NCBI GenBank assembly: GCA_040222275.1
Contig: JAVKDJ010000019.1
Span: forward strand, 9,386 to 73,385
From: CAXBNB01 sp040222275
GTDB taxonomy: Bacteria > Bacteroidota > Bacteroidia > Cytophagales > Cyclobacteriaceae
Reading direction: 5' to 3'
DNA: 64,000 nucleotides
Shown here: piece after piece, positions 16,965 to 26,174 of the stretch
Position numbering within the stretch: position 1 is the first letter of the stretch
Layout: each line of letters begins with the position of its first letter
Translations under genes and position numbers: made by a program
The notes under the pieces: model-generated
Told to the model about the DNA's origin: nothing
What the model saw: the letters and a program-made list of their open reading frames with translations, nothing else
The model's database searches: none

Positions 16965-18059
16965 ATGACATTCAATGCAAGGTTCAGGATAAAATTGGAG
17001 AAGGTAACCATCATAACCGTCGCTTTTATGCTGATAGGTACGTTGCTGCCCTTGCTCAACAAAATCCTGCTCAATTCCCATCATAGCCTTGGGGTCTCAC
17101 CTGAGTATGATTTTACGCTGGATTTGTTGTTAGGAATCCTGTCAGGGTTTTCTGGTGGGCTGCTCGGTGGCATTGTCCTGGTATTCCTGATCAACGACAA
17201 AATGCGCAAAAAGCCCTTTGGTATTGGCATCATGCTTACTGCCGTGTTTTTTGTCCTGATATATTATTTTACTTCGTTTCTTATTGCATTCACACAAGCT
17301 ACCAGCAAAAGTGAACTGCCTTTTTACCATCAGGAAGTGTTGAGCAAAGTGATGGATTTGGTTACCGCCCCAATGTCAGTGGTTACATTCATGCACTGGG
17401 GCCTGGTAGTGGTCGGTACGCAGTTTATGCTTCAGGTCAATGATAAATTTGGGCAGGGCGTACTGAAATATTTTCTCATCGGAAAATACCACAAGCCGGG
17501 GGAGGAAGAGCGCATTTTCATGTTTCTTGATTTAAAATCTTCGACCACTATAGCAGAAAAAATAGGCCATCACGATTATTTCAACCTACTGAAGGATTTT
17601 TACTCCGACATCACCTATCCCATTATTGCAACAAAAGGTGAAATTTATCAATATGTGGGGGATGAAATTGTCGTTTCATGGAAAATGAACAACGGATTGA
17701 AAAATGCCAATTGCATCTGCTGTTTTTATGAAATCAAAAAGAAGATCAATCAACTATCGGACAAATACCATCATAAATATGGGTTTGTTCCTGATTTTAA
17801 AGCGGGCTTTCACCTTGGGAAGGTGACCGCTGGGGAGATTGGCATCATCAAGCGTGATATTGTCTATACCGGGGATGTACTCAATACATGCGCAAGGATA
17901 CAGGAGCAGTGCAACCATCATGGAGTTGAAATTCTCATATCTGAAGACTTGATAAAATTGATAAAGACATCTGCTATTGGATATCCACATAAAATAGGGG
18001 ATATAGCCCTTAGGGGAAAGGAGGAAAAGATAGCCCTCTATACATTATCAGGTGTATGA
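16965..18059 (+). CDS. Membrane-anchored class III adenylate/guanylate cyclase
   Basis: The first about 165 residues hold four hydrophobic segments; the rest is a class III cyclase domain. Metal-binding aspartates are Asp189 (FMFLDLKSSTT) and Asp233 (YQYVGDEIV); the transition-state pair is Asn307 and Arg311 (LNTCARIQ). At the two purine-selecting positions the eye alignment gives Gln229 (usually Lys) and Val300 (usually Asp/Thr/Ser), so ATP versus GTP preference cannot be assigned. The membrane module resembles those found with many Bacteroidota cyclases. No cAMP-receptor gene is visible nearby. Catalytic competence is likely since metal and transition-state residues remain. Confidence 0.88.
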   Translation: MTFNARFRIKLEKVTIITVAFMLIGTLLPLLNKILLNSHHSLGVSPEYDFTLDLLLGILSGFSGGLLGGIVLVFLINDKMRKKPFGIGIMLTAVFFVLIYYFTSFLIAFTQATSKSELPFYHQEVLSKVMDLVTAPMSVVTFMHWGLVVVGTQFMLQVNDKFGQGVLKYFLIGKYHKPGEEERIFMFLDLKSSTTIAEKIGHHDYFNLLKDFYSDITYPIIATKGEIYQYVGDEIVVSWKMNNGLKNANCICCFYEIKKKINQLSDKYHHKYGFVPDFKAGFHLGKVTAGEIGIIKRDIVYTGDVLNTCARIQEQCNHHGVEILISEDLIKLIKTSAIGYPHKIGDIALRGKEEKIALYTLSGV

Positions 18060-18113
18060 CCTCTTCTTCACTTTTCTTATATAGTTTTGCGCCTTTGAAA
18101 TCTTAACAGGTCT

Positions 18114-18578
18114 ATGCATAGGGTATTTAAATTGGTCTCACGAATTACTGTTTTTATTTTTTTGGCAATGCTATTGTATGTGTATGCATTCCTGCCCGAT
18201 ACGGTAAGTTTATATTTTGACCAAAGTGGTGCCACTATCTTCGAAATGGATAGGGAAGTGTTTTTTTATTCCGCTCTGGGCCTGTTTATAGTTTGCACCT
18301 TAGTGCTTTCTTTTTTGAAAAGAACCCTTAAAACCTTGCCGGTAGGTACTACAGGCACCAGTATTTCGGCAAACAAGAAGTCCGGTTTACGGGCTTGGGC
18401 CGATAGCCTGTCTGTCGTGCTCAACCTTTTTTTTATTTTTAGCGTCAGTTTTGTTGGGCTTTTCCACAACGATGAACATTTCAATGTTTCATATTTTGCT
18501 TTCATTGTGTACATCGGTCCCTTATTGCTCGGTATCTGGATTTTTTATTTGATATACCTGTTGTTGTTTACACAATAG
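18114..18578 (+). CDS. Small membrane protein, possibly DUF1648-like
   Basis: The 154-residue product has four hydrophobic segments. The motif FLPDTVSLYFDQSG after the first segment resembles the LPxxVPxHFxxxG signature of DUF1648/SdpI-type membrane proteins, but the match is partial. The gene starts 54 bases after the cyclase, in the same direction. Function unknown. Confidence 0.65.
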   Translation: MHRVFKLVSRITVFIFLAMLLYVYAFLPDTVSLYFDQSGATIFEMDREVFFYSALGLFIVCTLVLSFLKRTLKTLPVGTTGTSISANKKSGLRAWADSLSVVLNLFFIFSVSFVGLFHNDEHFNVSYFAFIVYIGPLLLGIWIFYLIYLLLFTQ

Positions 18579-18737
18579 TTGGTTCTGTAAATCAGTATTT
18601 TATATAGGCATTCTTCAATAGTTGCTCAAATTGAAGTATTAGTTTAAGCCTGTTTTTGGCTGTTTTTTTTATTCAATATTAGGGTGAAATAGCCTATATT
18701 CACGATCATTTTTTACAAGATTTTTTTTAAATAGAGA

Positions 18738-20606
18738 ATGGCTGCACAAGTAGGAGAATATACCGAAGATAGTATCAAATCACTGGATTGGAAAGAGCAC
18801 ATCAGGCTCAGGCCTGGCATGTATATTGGCAAGCTGGGCGATGGTTCAGCCCCGGATGATGGTATCTATGTCTTGGTAAAAGAGGTGATGGACAACTGTA
18901 TAGATGAGCATGTGATGGGCCATGGCCGCACCATTAATGTGAAGGTAACAGACCACAGGGTAGAGGTGAGGGATTATGGCCGTGGTATCCCTTTGGGCAA
19001 GGTGGTGGACTGTGTGTCAAAGATCAACACCGGGGGTAAGTATGACTCGTCAGCATTTCAAAAATCGGTGGGCCTGAATGGGGTGGGTACCAAGGCTGTA
19101 AACGCCCTTTCTTCTTATTTCAAAGCACAATCTTTTAGGGAAGGCCAAACTAAAGTAGCTGAATTTCACACCGGGGAATTGATCAATGACAACAAGGTGG
19201 TGAAAAGCGATGACCGCAACGGTACTTTCATCGTTTTCGAACCCGACAATACGGTATTCAAGAATTACCATTTTATTCCTGAGTACCTGGATAACCTGAT
19301 GTGGAACTATGCATTTCTTAATGCCGGGCTCACCATCAATTTCAATGGAAAAAAATACCATTCTCAAAACGGACTGCTCGACTTGCTGGCACGCAAGACC
19401 GATCCGGAGACTTTGAGGTACCCCATCATACACCTGAAGGGAGACGATATAGAGATGTCGCTTACCCACAACAACCAGTATGGGGAAGAATATTATTCAT
19501 TTGTAAACGGGCAATATACCACTCAGGGGGGTACCCACCTGGCAGCCATGCGCGAGTCGATTGTTCGCACGGTGAGGGATTTCTACGGAAAAAATTATGA
19601 AGCCACCGATGTGAGGGCGAGTATAGTAGGGGCCATATCGGTGCGGGTACAGGAGCCGGTGTTTGAGTCACAGACGAAAACCAAATTGGGGTCGTTGAAT
19701 GTTGCACCCGATGGCCCCACAATGAGGACATTTGTCAATGACTTTGTAAAGAAATCGCTGGATGACTACCTACACAAACATAGTGAAGTAGCTGAAGCGC
19801 TCCAGAAGCGTATCATGCAATCCGAAAGGGAACGGAAGGAAATAGCAGGGATAAAAAAACTCGCCAATGAAAGGGCAAAAAAGGCCAACCTCCACAACAA
19901 AAAACTAAGGGATTGTCGCATTCATTTTGATGACAAAAAAGGAGACGAAGATTTGAAAAACAGGAGCACGCTGTTCATTACCGAGGGCGACTCGGCCAGT
20001 GGTTCCATCACCAAATCCCGTGACGTACAGTCTCAGGCCGTATTTAGTTTAAGGGGAAAACCATTTAATTGCTTTGGTCACACCAAAAAGGTGGTGTATG
20101 AAAATGAAGAATTCAACTTGCTTCAGCATGCCTTGAACATTGAAGATGGCATAGAAGGGCTTAGGTACAACCAAATCGTGATTGCCACGGATGCTGATGT
20201 CGATGGCATGCACATCAGACTGCTGCTGTTAACGTATTTCTTACAGTTTTTTCCCGAACTGGTAAGGGGAGGACATGTATTTATATTGGAAACGCCTTTG
20301 TTTAGGGTGCGCAACAAAAAGGAAACGATTTACTGCTATTCTGAAGAAGAAAGGCTGAATGCCATAGAAAAGCTTGGGCCAAAGCCAGAAATCACACGAT
20401 TTAAGGGGCTTGGTGAAATTTCACCGAATGAGTTTGGTGAATTCATCGGTGAGGACATCAGGTTGGAGCCAGTCATCCTCAGCAAAGACACCAAAATAGC
20501 CGATTTACTCGGTTTTTATATGGGTAAAAATACACCCGACAGACAGAATTTTATCATTGATAAACTTAGAGTAGAAAAAGATATAGTAGAAGAGGAGGTA
20601 GCCTAA
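18738..20606 (+). CDS. parE: DNA topoisomerase IV subunit B (GyrB/ParE type)
   Basis: This 622-residue ATPase subunit of the type IIA topoisomerase carries the GHKL ATP site (EVMDNCIDEH, RDYGRGIPLG, GLNGVGTKAVNAL), the QTKTKLG lysine motif, and the TOPRIM motif TEGDSASG with IVIATDADVDGMHIR. The N-terminal phrase IRLRPGMYIGKLG and the short length without the long GyrB insertion favour ParE over GyrB. Its TAA is directly followed by the ATG of the A subunit, so the two are translated as a pair. Confidence 0.94.
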   Translation: MAAQVGEYTEDSIKSLDWKEHIRLRPGMYIGKLGDGSAPDDGIYVLVKEVMDNCIDEHVMGHGRTINVKVTDHRVEVRDYGRGIPLGKVVDCVSKINTGGKYDSSAFQKSVGLNGVGTKAVNALSSYFKAQSFREGQTKVAEFHTGELINDNKVVKSDDRNGTFIVFEPDNTVFKNYHFIPEYLDNLMWNYAFLNAGLTINFNGKKYHSQNGLLDLLARKTDPETLRYPIIHLKGDDIEMSLTHNNQYGEEYYSFVNGQYTTQGGTHLAAMRESIVRTVRDFYGKNYEATDVRASIVGAISVRVQEPVFESQTKTKLGSLNVAPDGPTMRTFVNDFVKKSLDDYLHKHSEVAEALQKRIMQSERERKEIAGIKKLANERAKKANLHNKKLRDCRIHFDDKKGDEDLKNRSTLFITEGDSASGSITKSRDVQSQAVFSLRGKPFNCFGHTKKVVYENEEFNLLQHALNIEDGIEGLRYNQIVIATDADVDGMHIRLLLLTYFLQFFPELVRGGHVFILETPLFRVRNKKETIYCYSEEERLNAIEKLGPKPEITRFKGLGEISPNEFGEFIGEDIRLEPVILSKDTKIADLLGFYMGKNTPDRQNFIIDKLRVEKDIVEEEVA

Positions 20607-23366
20607 ATGGATGAATTAGAAAACAACGGACAATTTGCAAAGAATGGTAATGGAGGGGATACCATCCATGATGTGATGCCGGTTTCCGGCATGTACGAAA
20701 ACTGGTTTTTGGACTATGCCTCCTATGTAATCCTTGAAAGGGCTGTGCCGGCCATCAACGATGGCCTGAAACCAGTTCAAAGGCGGATCCTGCATGCCAT
20801 GAAGGAAATGGACGATGGTCGCTACAACAAAGTGGCCAACATCATTGGGAGCACAATGCAATACCATCCCCATGGAGATATGTCCATTGGGGATGCCATG
20901 GTCAATATGGGCCAGAAGGACTTGCTGATAGATACCCAGGGAAACTGGGGCGATGTGAGGACAGGAGACCGGGCAGCAGCTTCCAGGTATATTGAAGCCA
21001 GGCCTTCCAAATTTGCACTGGAGGTACTTTACAATCCACAGACTACCGAATGGCAACTGTCTTACGATGGCCGGAAAAAAGAACCCATAACCTTGCCGGT
21101 AAAGTTTCCATTGCTGCTGGCCCAGGGGGTAGAAGGCATTGCGGTGGGCCTTTCCACCAAAATACTGCCGCACAATTTCTGCGAGCTAATAGATGCTTCT
21201 ATAAAATACCTTAGGGGCAAAAGCTTCAAACTTTATCCCGACTTTCTCACCGGAGGCACCATAGATGTATCTGAATACAACAAAGGGCTCAGAGGAGGAA
21301 AAGTGAAAGTGCGTGCCAAGATAGAAGAAGTAGATAAAAAGACCCTTGTCATCAAAGACATTCCCTTTGGTACCACCACTACCAGCTTGATCGAATCCAT
21401 CATCAAAGCGAACGACAAGGGTAAGATCAAGGTCAAGAAGGTAACAGACAATACTGCCAAAGACATAGAAATTCAGGTGGATATTGCTCCAGGGCAATCG
21501 CCGGACATTACCATTGATGCCCTGTATGCCTTCACTGATTGCCAGGTGTCGATTTCTCCCAACGCCTGCGTCATCGTAGATGACAAACCCATTTTTATGA
21601 CAGTCGATGATATTCTCAAAAAGAATACCGACCAGACTGTACAGCTGCTAAAGCAGGAACTCGAAATCCGTAAGTCAGAACTTCTGGAGAAAATATTGTT
21701 TTCTTCCCTTGAAAAAATATTTATCGAAAACAGGATTTACAGGGATATAGAAGAATGTGAAACCTGGGAAGCTGTTATAGAAACCATAGACCAGGGTTTG
21801 GAACCCTACAAATCACAATTTTATAGGGAAATAGTAAGGGATGATATCATTCGTCTTACAGAGATTAAAATCAAAAGGATTTCTAAATTCGACTCTTTCA
21901 AGGCCGATGAGTTGATGAAAAAACTCCAGGACGAGTTGGCTGAAGTAGAGCACCATTTGGCCAATCTGATTGATTATACTGTATCGTATTATAACAGGTT
22001 GTTGGAGAAATTTGGAAAAGGAAGGGAAAGAAAGACTGAAATATCTTCTATTGAGACCATCACAGCTACGGTAGTGGCGGCCAACAACCAAAAGTTGTAT
22101 GTCAACCGCAAAGATGGTTTTATTGGTTATGGATTGAAGAAGGATGAATACCTGGGCGAGTGCTCAGACCTTGATGACATCATAGCCTTTAGAAAAGATG
22201 GCAAGTTTATGGTCACGCGGATTCAGGACAAAGTTTTTGTAGGCAAGGATATTTTGTATGCCGGGGTTTGGCGCAAAGGTGACGACCGCATGGTGTACAA
22301 CATGGCCTATGTGGATGGAGGAAGTGGACGTACCATGGCGAAACGTTTCAACGTGACCTCTATCACCAGGGACAAGGAGTATAATCTGGGCAAAAGTGAC
22401 AAAGGCTCGAAAGTGCATTATTTTACAGCCAACCCCAATGGTGAAGCTGAGTTGGTCACTGTGTACCTGACGGCAGGCTCAAAAGCCAGAAAGAAGGTAT
22501 TCGACTTTGATTTTTCTGATTTGGAAATCAAAGGCCGGGGGGCAGGCGGCAACATACTTACCAGGTACCCGGTCAGGAAAATAGAACTTAAAGCTGCCGG
22601 AAAATCCACACTGGGTGGGTTGGATATTTGGTACGATGATTCCATTGGCAGGTTGAACACCGATGAAAGGGGCAAGCACCTGGGCAATTTTCAGGCAGAG
22701 GACAAGGTGATCACCTTCCTAAAGGATGGTTCTTATGAATTGAGCACGTTCGAATTATCCAATCGCTATACAGCAGGCAACATTGTCGAAATCTTCAAAT
22801 TTGACCCGGAAGCTGTAGTTTCGGTAGTATATCAGGATGGCGCCAGTAAAAACTATTACGTGAAGCGCTTTTTGATAGAAACCCAGACCCTGAACAAAGA
22901 ATTCAAATTTATAAGTGAAGAGAAAGGCTCTAAACTGGCAACAATTAGCCTGAATTCAGCACCAAAAGTAGAAGTGAACTACAAGAAGAAAGGGGAGAAA
23001 ACCAAAAGTACCACGATCTTCCACCTCAGCGAACTGATAGAAGTGAAAGGCTGGAAATCACAGGGAAATCGCTTTCCCGCACAAACGATCACCTCTATAC
23101 AAGTGCTACACGAAGAGCAGCCTGAGGCACCAGTCGAAGAAAATGTAAAGGAACCAGAATCTGGAAAAAAACCGGGTAATGAAAAGGAAGGCAGTGATTT
23201 TTTGAAGCAATTGAAGGAAGAAATAAAACATGAAGTAGAATCAGAATCTGACCAGAAAGAAACTAAAAAGGAAGAAAATGGGTTAGACGTAGGAAGTTCC
23301 ATCGAATTCAACATCAAAAAGAATGATGATAAAGATGGTAAAGACCAGCTGGGGCTTTTCGAATGA
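20607..23366 (+). CDS. parC: DNA topoisomerase IV subunit A (GyrA/ParC type)
   Basis: This 919-residue breakage-reunion subunit has its catalytic tyrosine at Tyr128 (AAASRYIEARPS). The N-terminal DGLKPVQRRILHAM and YHPHGD motifs are intact. The C-terminal half forms repeated beta-propeller-like blades (about 500-800). A charged Glu/Lys tail rich in EKEG/KKEE (about 840-919) ends the protein. The quinolone-pocket position equal to GyrA Ser83 is Met92 here (HPHGDMSIGD). The pairing with parE and the divergent C-terminus support topoisomerase IV rather than gyrase. Confidence 0.93.
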   Translation: MDELENNGQFAKNGNGGDTIHDVMPVSGMYENWFLDYASYVILERAVPAINDGLKPVQRRILHAMKEMDDGRYNKVANIIGSTMQYHPHGDMSIGDAMVNMGQKDLLIDTQGNWGDVRTGDRAAASRYIEARPSKFALEVLYNPQTTEWQLSYDGRKKEPITLPVKFPLLLAQGVEGIAVGLSTKILPHNFCELIDASIKYLRGKSFKLYPDFLTGGTIDVSEYNKGLRGGKVKVRAKIEEVDKKTLVIKDIPFGTTTTSLIESIIKANDKGKIKVKKVTDNTAKDIEIQVDIAPGQSPDITIDALYAFTDCQVSISPNACVIVDDKPIFMTVDDILKKNTDQTVQLLKQELEIRKSELLEKILFSSLEKIFIENRIYRDIEECETWEAVIETIDQGLEPYKSQFYREIVRDDIIRLTEIKIKRISKFDSFKADELMKKLQDELAEVEHHLANLIDYTVSYYNRLLEKFGKGRERKTEISSIETITATVVAANNQKLYVNRKDGFIGYGLKKDEYLGECSDLDDIIAFRKDGKFMVTRIQDKVFVGKDILYAGVWRKGDDRMVYNMAYVDGGSGRTMAKRFNVTSITRDKEYNLGKSDKGSKVHYFTANPNGEAELVTVYLTAGSKARKKVFDFDFSDLEIKGRGAGGNILTRYPVRKIELKAAGKSTLGGLDIWYDDSIGRLNTDERGKHLGNFQAEDKVITFLKDGSYELSTFELSNRYTAGNIVEIFKFDPEAVVSVVYQDGASKNYYVKRFLIETQTLNKEFKFISEEKGSKLATISLNSAPKVEVNYKKKGEKTKSTTIFHLSELIEVKGWKSQGNRFPAQTITSIQVLHEEQPEAPVEENVKEPESGKKPGNEKEGSDFLKQLKEEIKHEVESESDQKETKKEENGLDVGSSIEFNIKKNDDKDGKDQLGLFE

Positions 23367-23389
23367 TTGAAAGATAAAATTCTACTTTT

Positions 23390-23989
23390 CTGAAACGCTT
23401 CAATACTATATGGCAATTTGTGGTTTATGCCGTCATTACTTTCTTGGTGGTGACGAACTTTTGGATTATCAACAGTACCTCCCACAAAATATTCAACGAT
23501 CCGGAACAGGTACCTGCCAACGAAGTAGCATTGGTGTTTGGAACCAGTAAGTATAAAACCGGTGGCGGCAACAACCTTTTTTTCGACAACAGAATAGCTG
23601 CTGCAGCGGAGCTCTACAAAGCCCGGAAAGTAAGGAAAATCATTCTGAGTGGCACGAAGGATCCTAAGTATTACAACGAGCCAAGGGACATGAAAACTGC
23701 CCTTATGGAACTGGGCGTGCCCGAAGAGGTGATCATCCTAGACCACAAGGGCTTCAGGACCTACGATTCGGTACTGAACAATGGCAAAGAAACCTACAGC
23801 GGGTTCACCCTCATTACGCAACGCTACCATGCTTACAGGGCACTTTTCATAAGTGCCCATCTAGGTGTAGAGTCTGTATGTTACGAGGCAGATTTTCCTT
23901 CTGAGGACTATTCTTATATCACCATCATAAGAGAGGTATTTGCACGCCCCAAGGCGGTACTGGATTTGTACGTCCTTGAGGCGTTCTAA
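23390..23989 (+). CDS. YdcF/SanA-family membrane protein (DUF218)
   Basis: One N-terminal membrane segment is followed by a DUF218 domain: ALVFGTSKYKTGGGNNLFFDNRIAAAAELY, KIILSGTKDP, GVPEEVIILDHKGFRTYDSV, LITQRYHAYRALFI. SanA/YdcF proteins are linked to envelope integrity, but their reaction is unclear. The frame is open upstream of the GTG at 23420 back to a stop at 23375. A CTG at 23390 would give MKRFNTIWQFVVYAVITFL, a natural anchored N-terminus, so I place the start there; GTG 23420 is the conventional alternative. Confidence 0.85.
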   Translation: MKRFNTIWQFVVYAVITFLVVTNFWIINSTSHKIFNDPEQVPANEVALVFGTSKYKTGGGNNLFFDNRIAAAAELYKARKVRKIILSGTKDPKYYNEPRDMKTALMELGVPEEVIILDHKGFRTYDSVLNNGKETYSGFTLITQRYHAYRALFISAHLGVESVCYEADFPSEDYSYITIIREVFARPKAVLDLYVLEAF

Positions 23990-24006
23990 TAGATTCTAAG
24001 CGATTT

Positions 24007-24720
24007 TTAAGCGAAACTTACCGTTCGCATCAAGAGCCTTTTGGCTACCGGTAGAAAGGTCTCCTTTATAGGAAAGGTAATCCTGCTGGTGATCAAAAAT
24101 GTAGCCGGATTAGGGAGCTCTTTAAACCTTCTGATCAAATCCAGTTTAATTGATTCTACAGTGCGGGAAATACTCCTGACTTCACTGGTGATGTAGGTAG
24201 TATTGATAGCGCTAAATTTTTCTTCATGGTGTTCAATCAGGGATATCCTGTACCGATATACTTTAAGCTCCTTTTTTGCATCCTGGTTCAACAATATATA
24301 ACCTTCCTTGTTGTATATAGGCATGAGGCCAACCGTATCAAATTCCAGGTTTTCTTCCACAAACTCATAAATGGTTTTTCCTTCTTTGATCGCCTTTTCA
24401 AGTTGTGGGATAGAAAAATTGATGGTTTCGTTGATTTGGCGCATCAGTTCATCATCTTTGATCAGTTCTTCAAACGTCAACCTTAACTTTTTCACATCTA
24501 CCCCTGACAGTTTTTTGGGAAATTGTTCAAAGATTAGCTCTTTGTTGTTCTTGAGGTTTCTAAGGTTGTTGTAGTGTAAAATAAGGTCTGCCAACTGTGG
24601 GTAGAGTTCGTTCAGCCTGAACTTTTGCTGAACAGATTGAAGGTAGGAGAGTAGGATGTATTTCTTATATTCAAAATCGATCAGGTTGTCGGTGAGCCAT
24701 GTGTGTTTTAGATTTTCCAT
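24007..24720 (-). CDS. Conserved-looking hypothetical protein
   Basis: The 237-residue, charged and mostly helical protein has no signal peptide or membrane segment. Phrases such as KYILLSYLQSVQQKFRLNELYPQLADLI suggest helical packing, and the C-terminal half (ISLIEHHEEKFSAINTTYI, RTVESIKLDLIRRFKELPNPATFLI) looks like a mixed alpha/beta domain. I do not recognise the family. It converges on the YdcF-like gene and stands alone. Long, well-formed frame with normal composition supports a real gene. Confidence 0.75.
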   Translation of the reverse strand: MENLKHTWLTDNLIDFEYKKYILLSYLQSVQQKFRLNELYPQLADLILHYNNLRNLKNNKELIFEQFPKKLSGVDVKKLRLTFEELIKDDELMRQINETINFSIPQLEKAIKEGKTIYEFVEENLEFDTVGLMPIYNKEGYILLNQDAKKELKVYRYRISLIEHHEEKFSAINTTYITSEVRSISRTVESIKLDLIRRFKELPNPATFLITSRITFPIKETFLPVAKRLLMRTVSFA

Positions 24721-25043
24721 AATATTTGAGTTAATGATTTAAGCATAATATAATAAAAATGCATTAAAAACTTAATGGTAAAATCCTTGAAATGTTGCAC
24801 ACACACGGTTCAAACAGCCTCTAATGTCGCTATTTTGCATGTTTTTTTGAGCATTTAGGGCTGTGCAACGACAAAACAGTCCTGGCGTCTGTGGAAAGAA
24901 AAAAACCTTCTGAGGTCTGAATACATGAATTTGCAAAGACTTCAGAAGGTGTAGTATAGGTGAAAAACAGGCTCTAAAACTTACTGTCTAGCCTAATAAA
25001 TTAAGAAAGCCGAAAGTTGTCTTTTGGCGGTATGGGTTATGGA
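24721..25043. other. Intergenic region with one terminator
   Basis: Apart from the minus-strand terminator at 24898-24950, this 323-bp AT-rich stretch shows no ORF or RNA gene. The part next to 24720 should hold the promoter of the hypothetical gene. Confidence 0.5.
24898..24950 (-). terminator. Terminator of the cupin lipoprotein gene
   Basis: On the minus strand a 14-bp stem (24937-24950 / 24905-24918, one G-U) with an 18-base loop is followed by seven T, about 94 bases after the cupin stop codon. Its arm sequence (ACCTTCTGA..) is similar in style to the 8338-8370 palindrome, suggesting a repeat-derived terminator. Confidence 0.7.
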
Positions 25044-25739
25044 TCATTTTGAAGCACTTTCTTCCATATCATTGAATGGAAAATAGTCCAGTACATCATA
25101 TTCCCAAACGTTGGTAGGAAATATCACCACCAGATTGGCCGTTTTGTCCCCGATATTTTTGAAGGCATGGGGCACCATAGGAGGGATATTGATGATGTAT
25201 GGGGCGTTTATAGTAAAAAGCGTGTCACCCAGTGCATACAGGATTTCGCCCTCCAACAACACATGGGACTCTTCCCCCTTATGGGTATGCATAGGAGGTG
25301 CCCCGCCAGGAAAAGTTTCTGTAATGCCAATGACAAGGTTCTGGTAACCGTTTTTATACCCCTCCATCACATGAACATATTCGCCAGGTCCGGGGTTGAT
25401 CACCGGTAGTTCGTCCAAAGTAGCTGCGTAATCAGTCCAATATTTCATTTCCCTGGTTTCATATCCCGGGGGAACAGTCCTTCTTTCTAGTACTTTATGT
25501 GAATGGTGTTGGGCATGGAGGTATTGAATGATGGAATCGGGAACAGTTTTCACCTCATCGACCAGGCTCGCTATAGAAAATGTTTCCTTAGCCTGATCGT
25601 GCACATGGCCATGGTCATGATCATGGACATGGCCTTCGGAATGGGTATGTGTTTCAGCTTGCTCTTTGGAACTGCTGGCACAAGAACTCACAATGGCCAA
25701 TACAAGGATGTGGCCAAAAAGTCGGTTTAGCTTTTTCAT
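25044..25739 (-). CDS. Cupin-domain lipoprotein with His-rich N-terminus
   Basis: The 231-residue product has a lipoprotein signal (HILVLAIVSSCAS, Cys about 20). A histidine/acid-rich linker follows (THTHSEGHVHDHDHGHVHD, about 31-49) that could bind Zn, Cu or Ni. The C-terminal cupin domain (about 115-220) has ETFPGGAPPMHTHKGEESHVLLEGE as metal motif 1 and VPHAFKNIGD as motif 2. It is likely periplasmic or outer-membrane facing. Reaction unknown; dioxygenase, isomerase or metal sensing are all possible. Confidence 0.85.
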   Translation of the reverse strand: MKKLNRLFGHILVLAIVSSCASSSKEQAETHTHSEGHVHDHDHGHVHDQAKETFSIASLVDEVKTVPDSIIQYLHAQHHSHKVLERRTVPPGYETREMKYWTDYAATLDELPVINPGPGEYVHVMEGYKNGYQNLVIGITETFPGGAPPMHTHKGEESHVLLEGEILYALGDTLFTINAPYIINIPPMVPHAFKNIGDKTANLVVIFPTNVWEYDVLDYFPFNDMEESASK

Positions 25740-26174
25740 GTTGAGAGATTTGGTTGGAAATTTAGTTTTTCTAAAGTTAATTTTTTTTGATTTTCAAGTC
25801 AAATAAAATTAGCTATAATTCATCTTTATCAACTGAATATCAATGGGTTTACATAAAATGTCGTCACTCTATGTTGGTGGGTTTGCACGATTATTGAGCT
25901 AAATTTTAAAGAAATTCATTGAATTATACAAAACGGTTTACTGTTACTCCTCTGTACATTGAAAACAAAAACAATGAGACAGGGGCATAAAACCTACACG
26001 TTTGAAGTTTGGTTAAACTAATGTGAGTTTTGGGTTTAACATGTTTAGAATGAACGGATTACGATAGTCCCCGCATCAAGCGCGGGGACGTTTATTTGGT
26101 TCATCGAGTTCACATGAAACTACTCGTGTACCCGTGGAGCCTTTGATTTTGCATGGCCTTTATGATGTGATGGC
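25740..26174. other. Intergenic region with a GC-rich hairpin
   Basis: The only structure seen in this 435-bp AT-rich stretch is GTCCCCGC (26067-26074) pairing with GCGGGGAC (26082-26089) over a 7-base loop. It lies 86 bases after the stop of the minus-strand LamG gene but lacks a T run on that side, so its role as terminator is doubtful. No ORF is supported. Confidence 0.45.

Noticed and set aside
26067..26089. GC-rich hairpin as terminator of the LamG gene
   Set aside because: The stem is good, but no T run follows on the minus strand, so I only note it as a hairpin.
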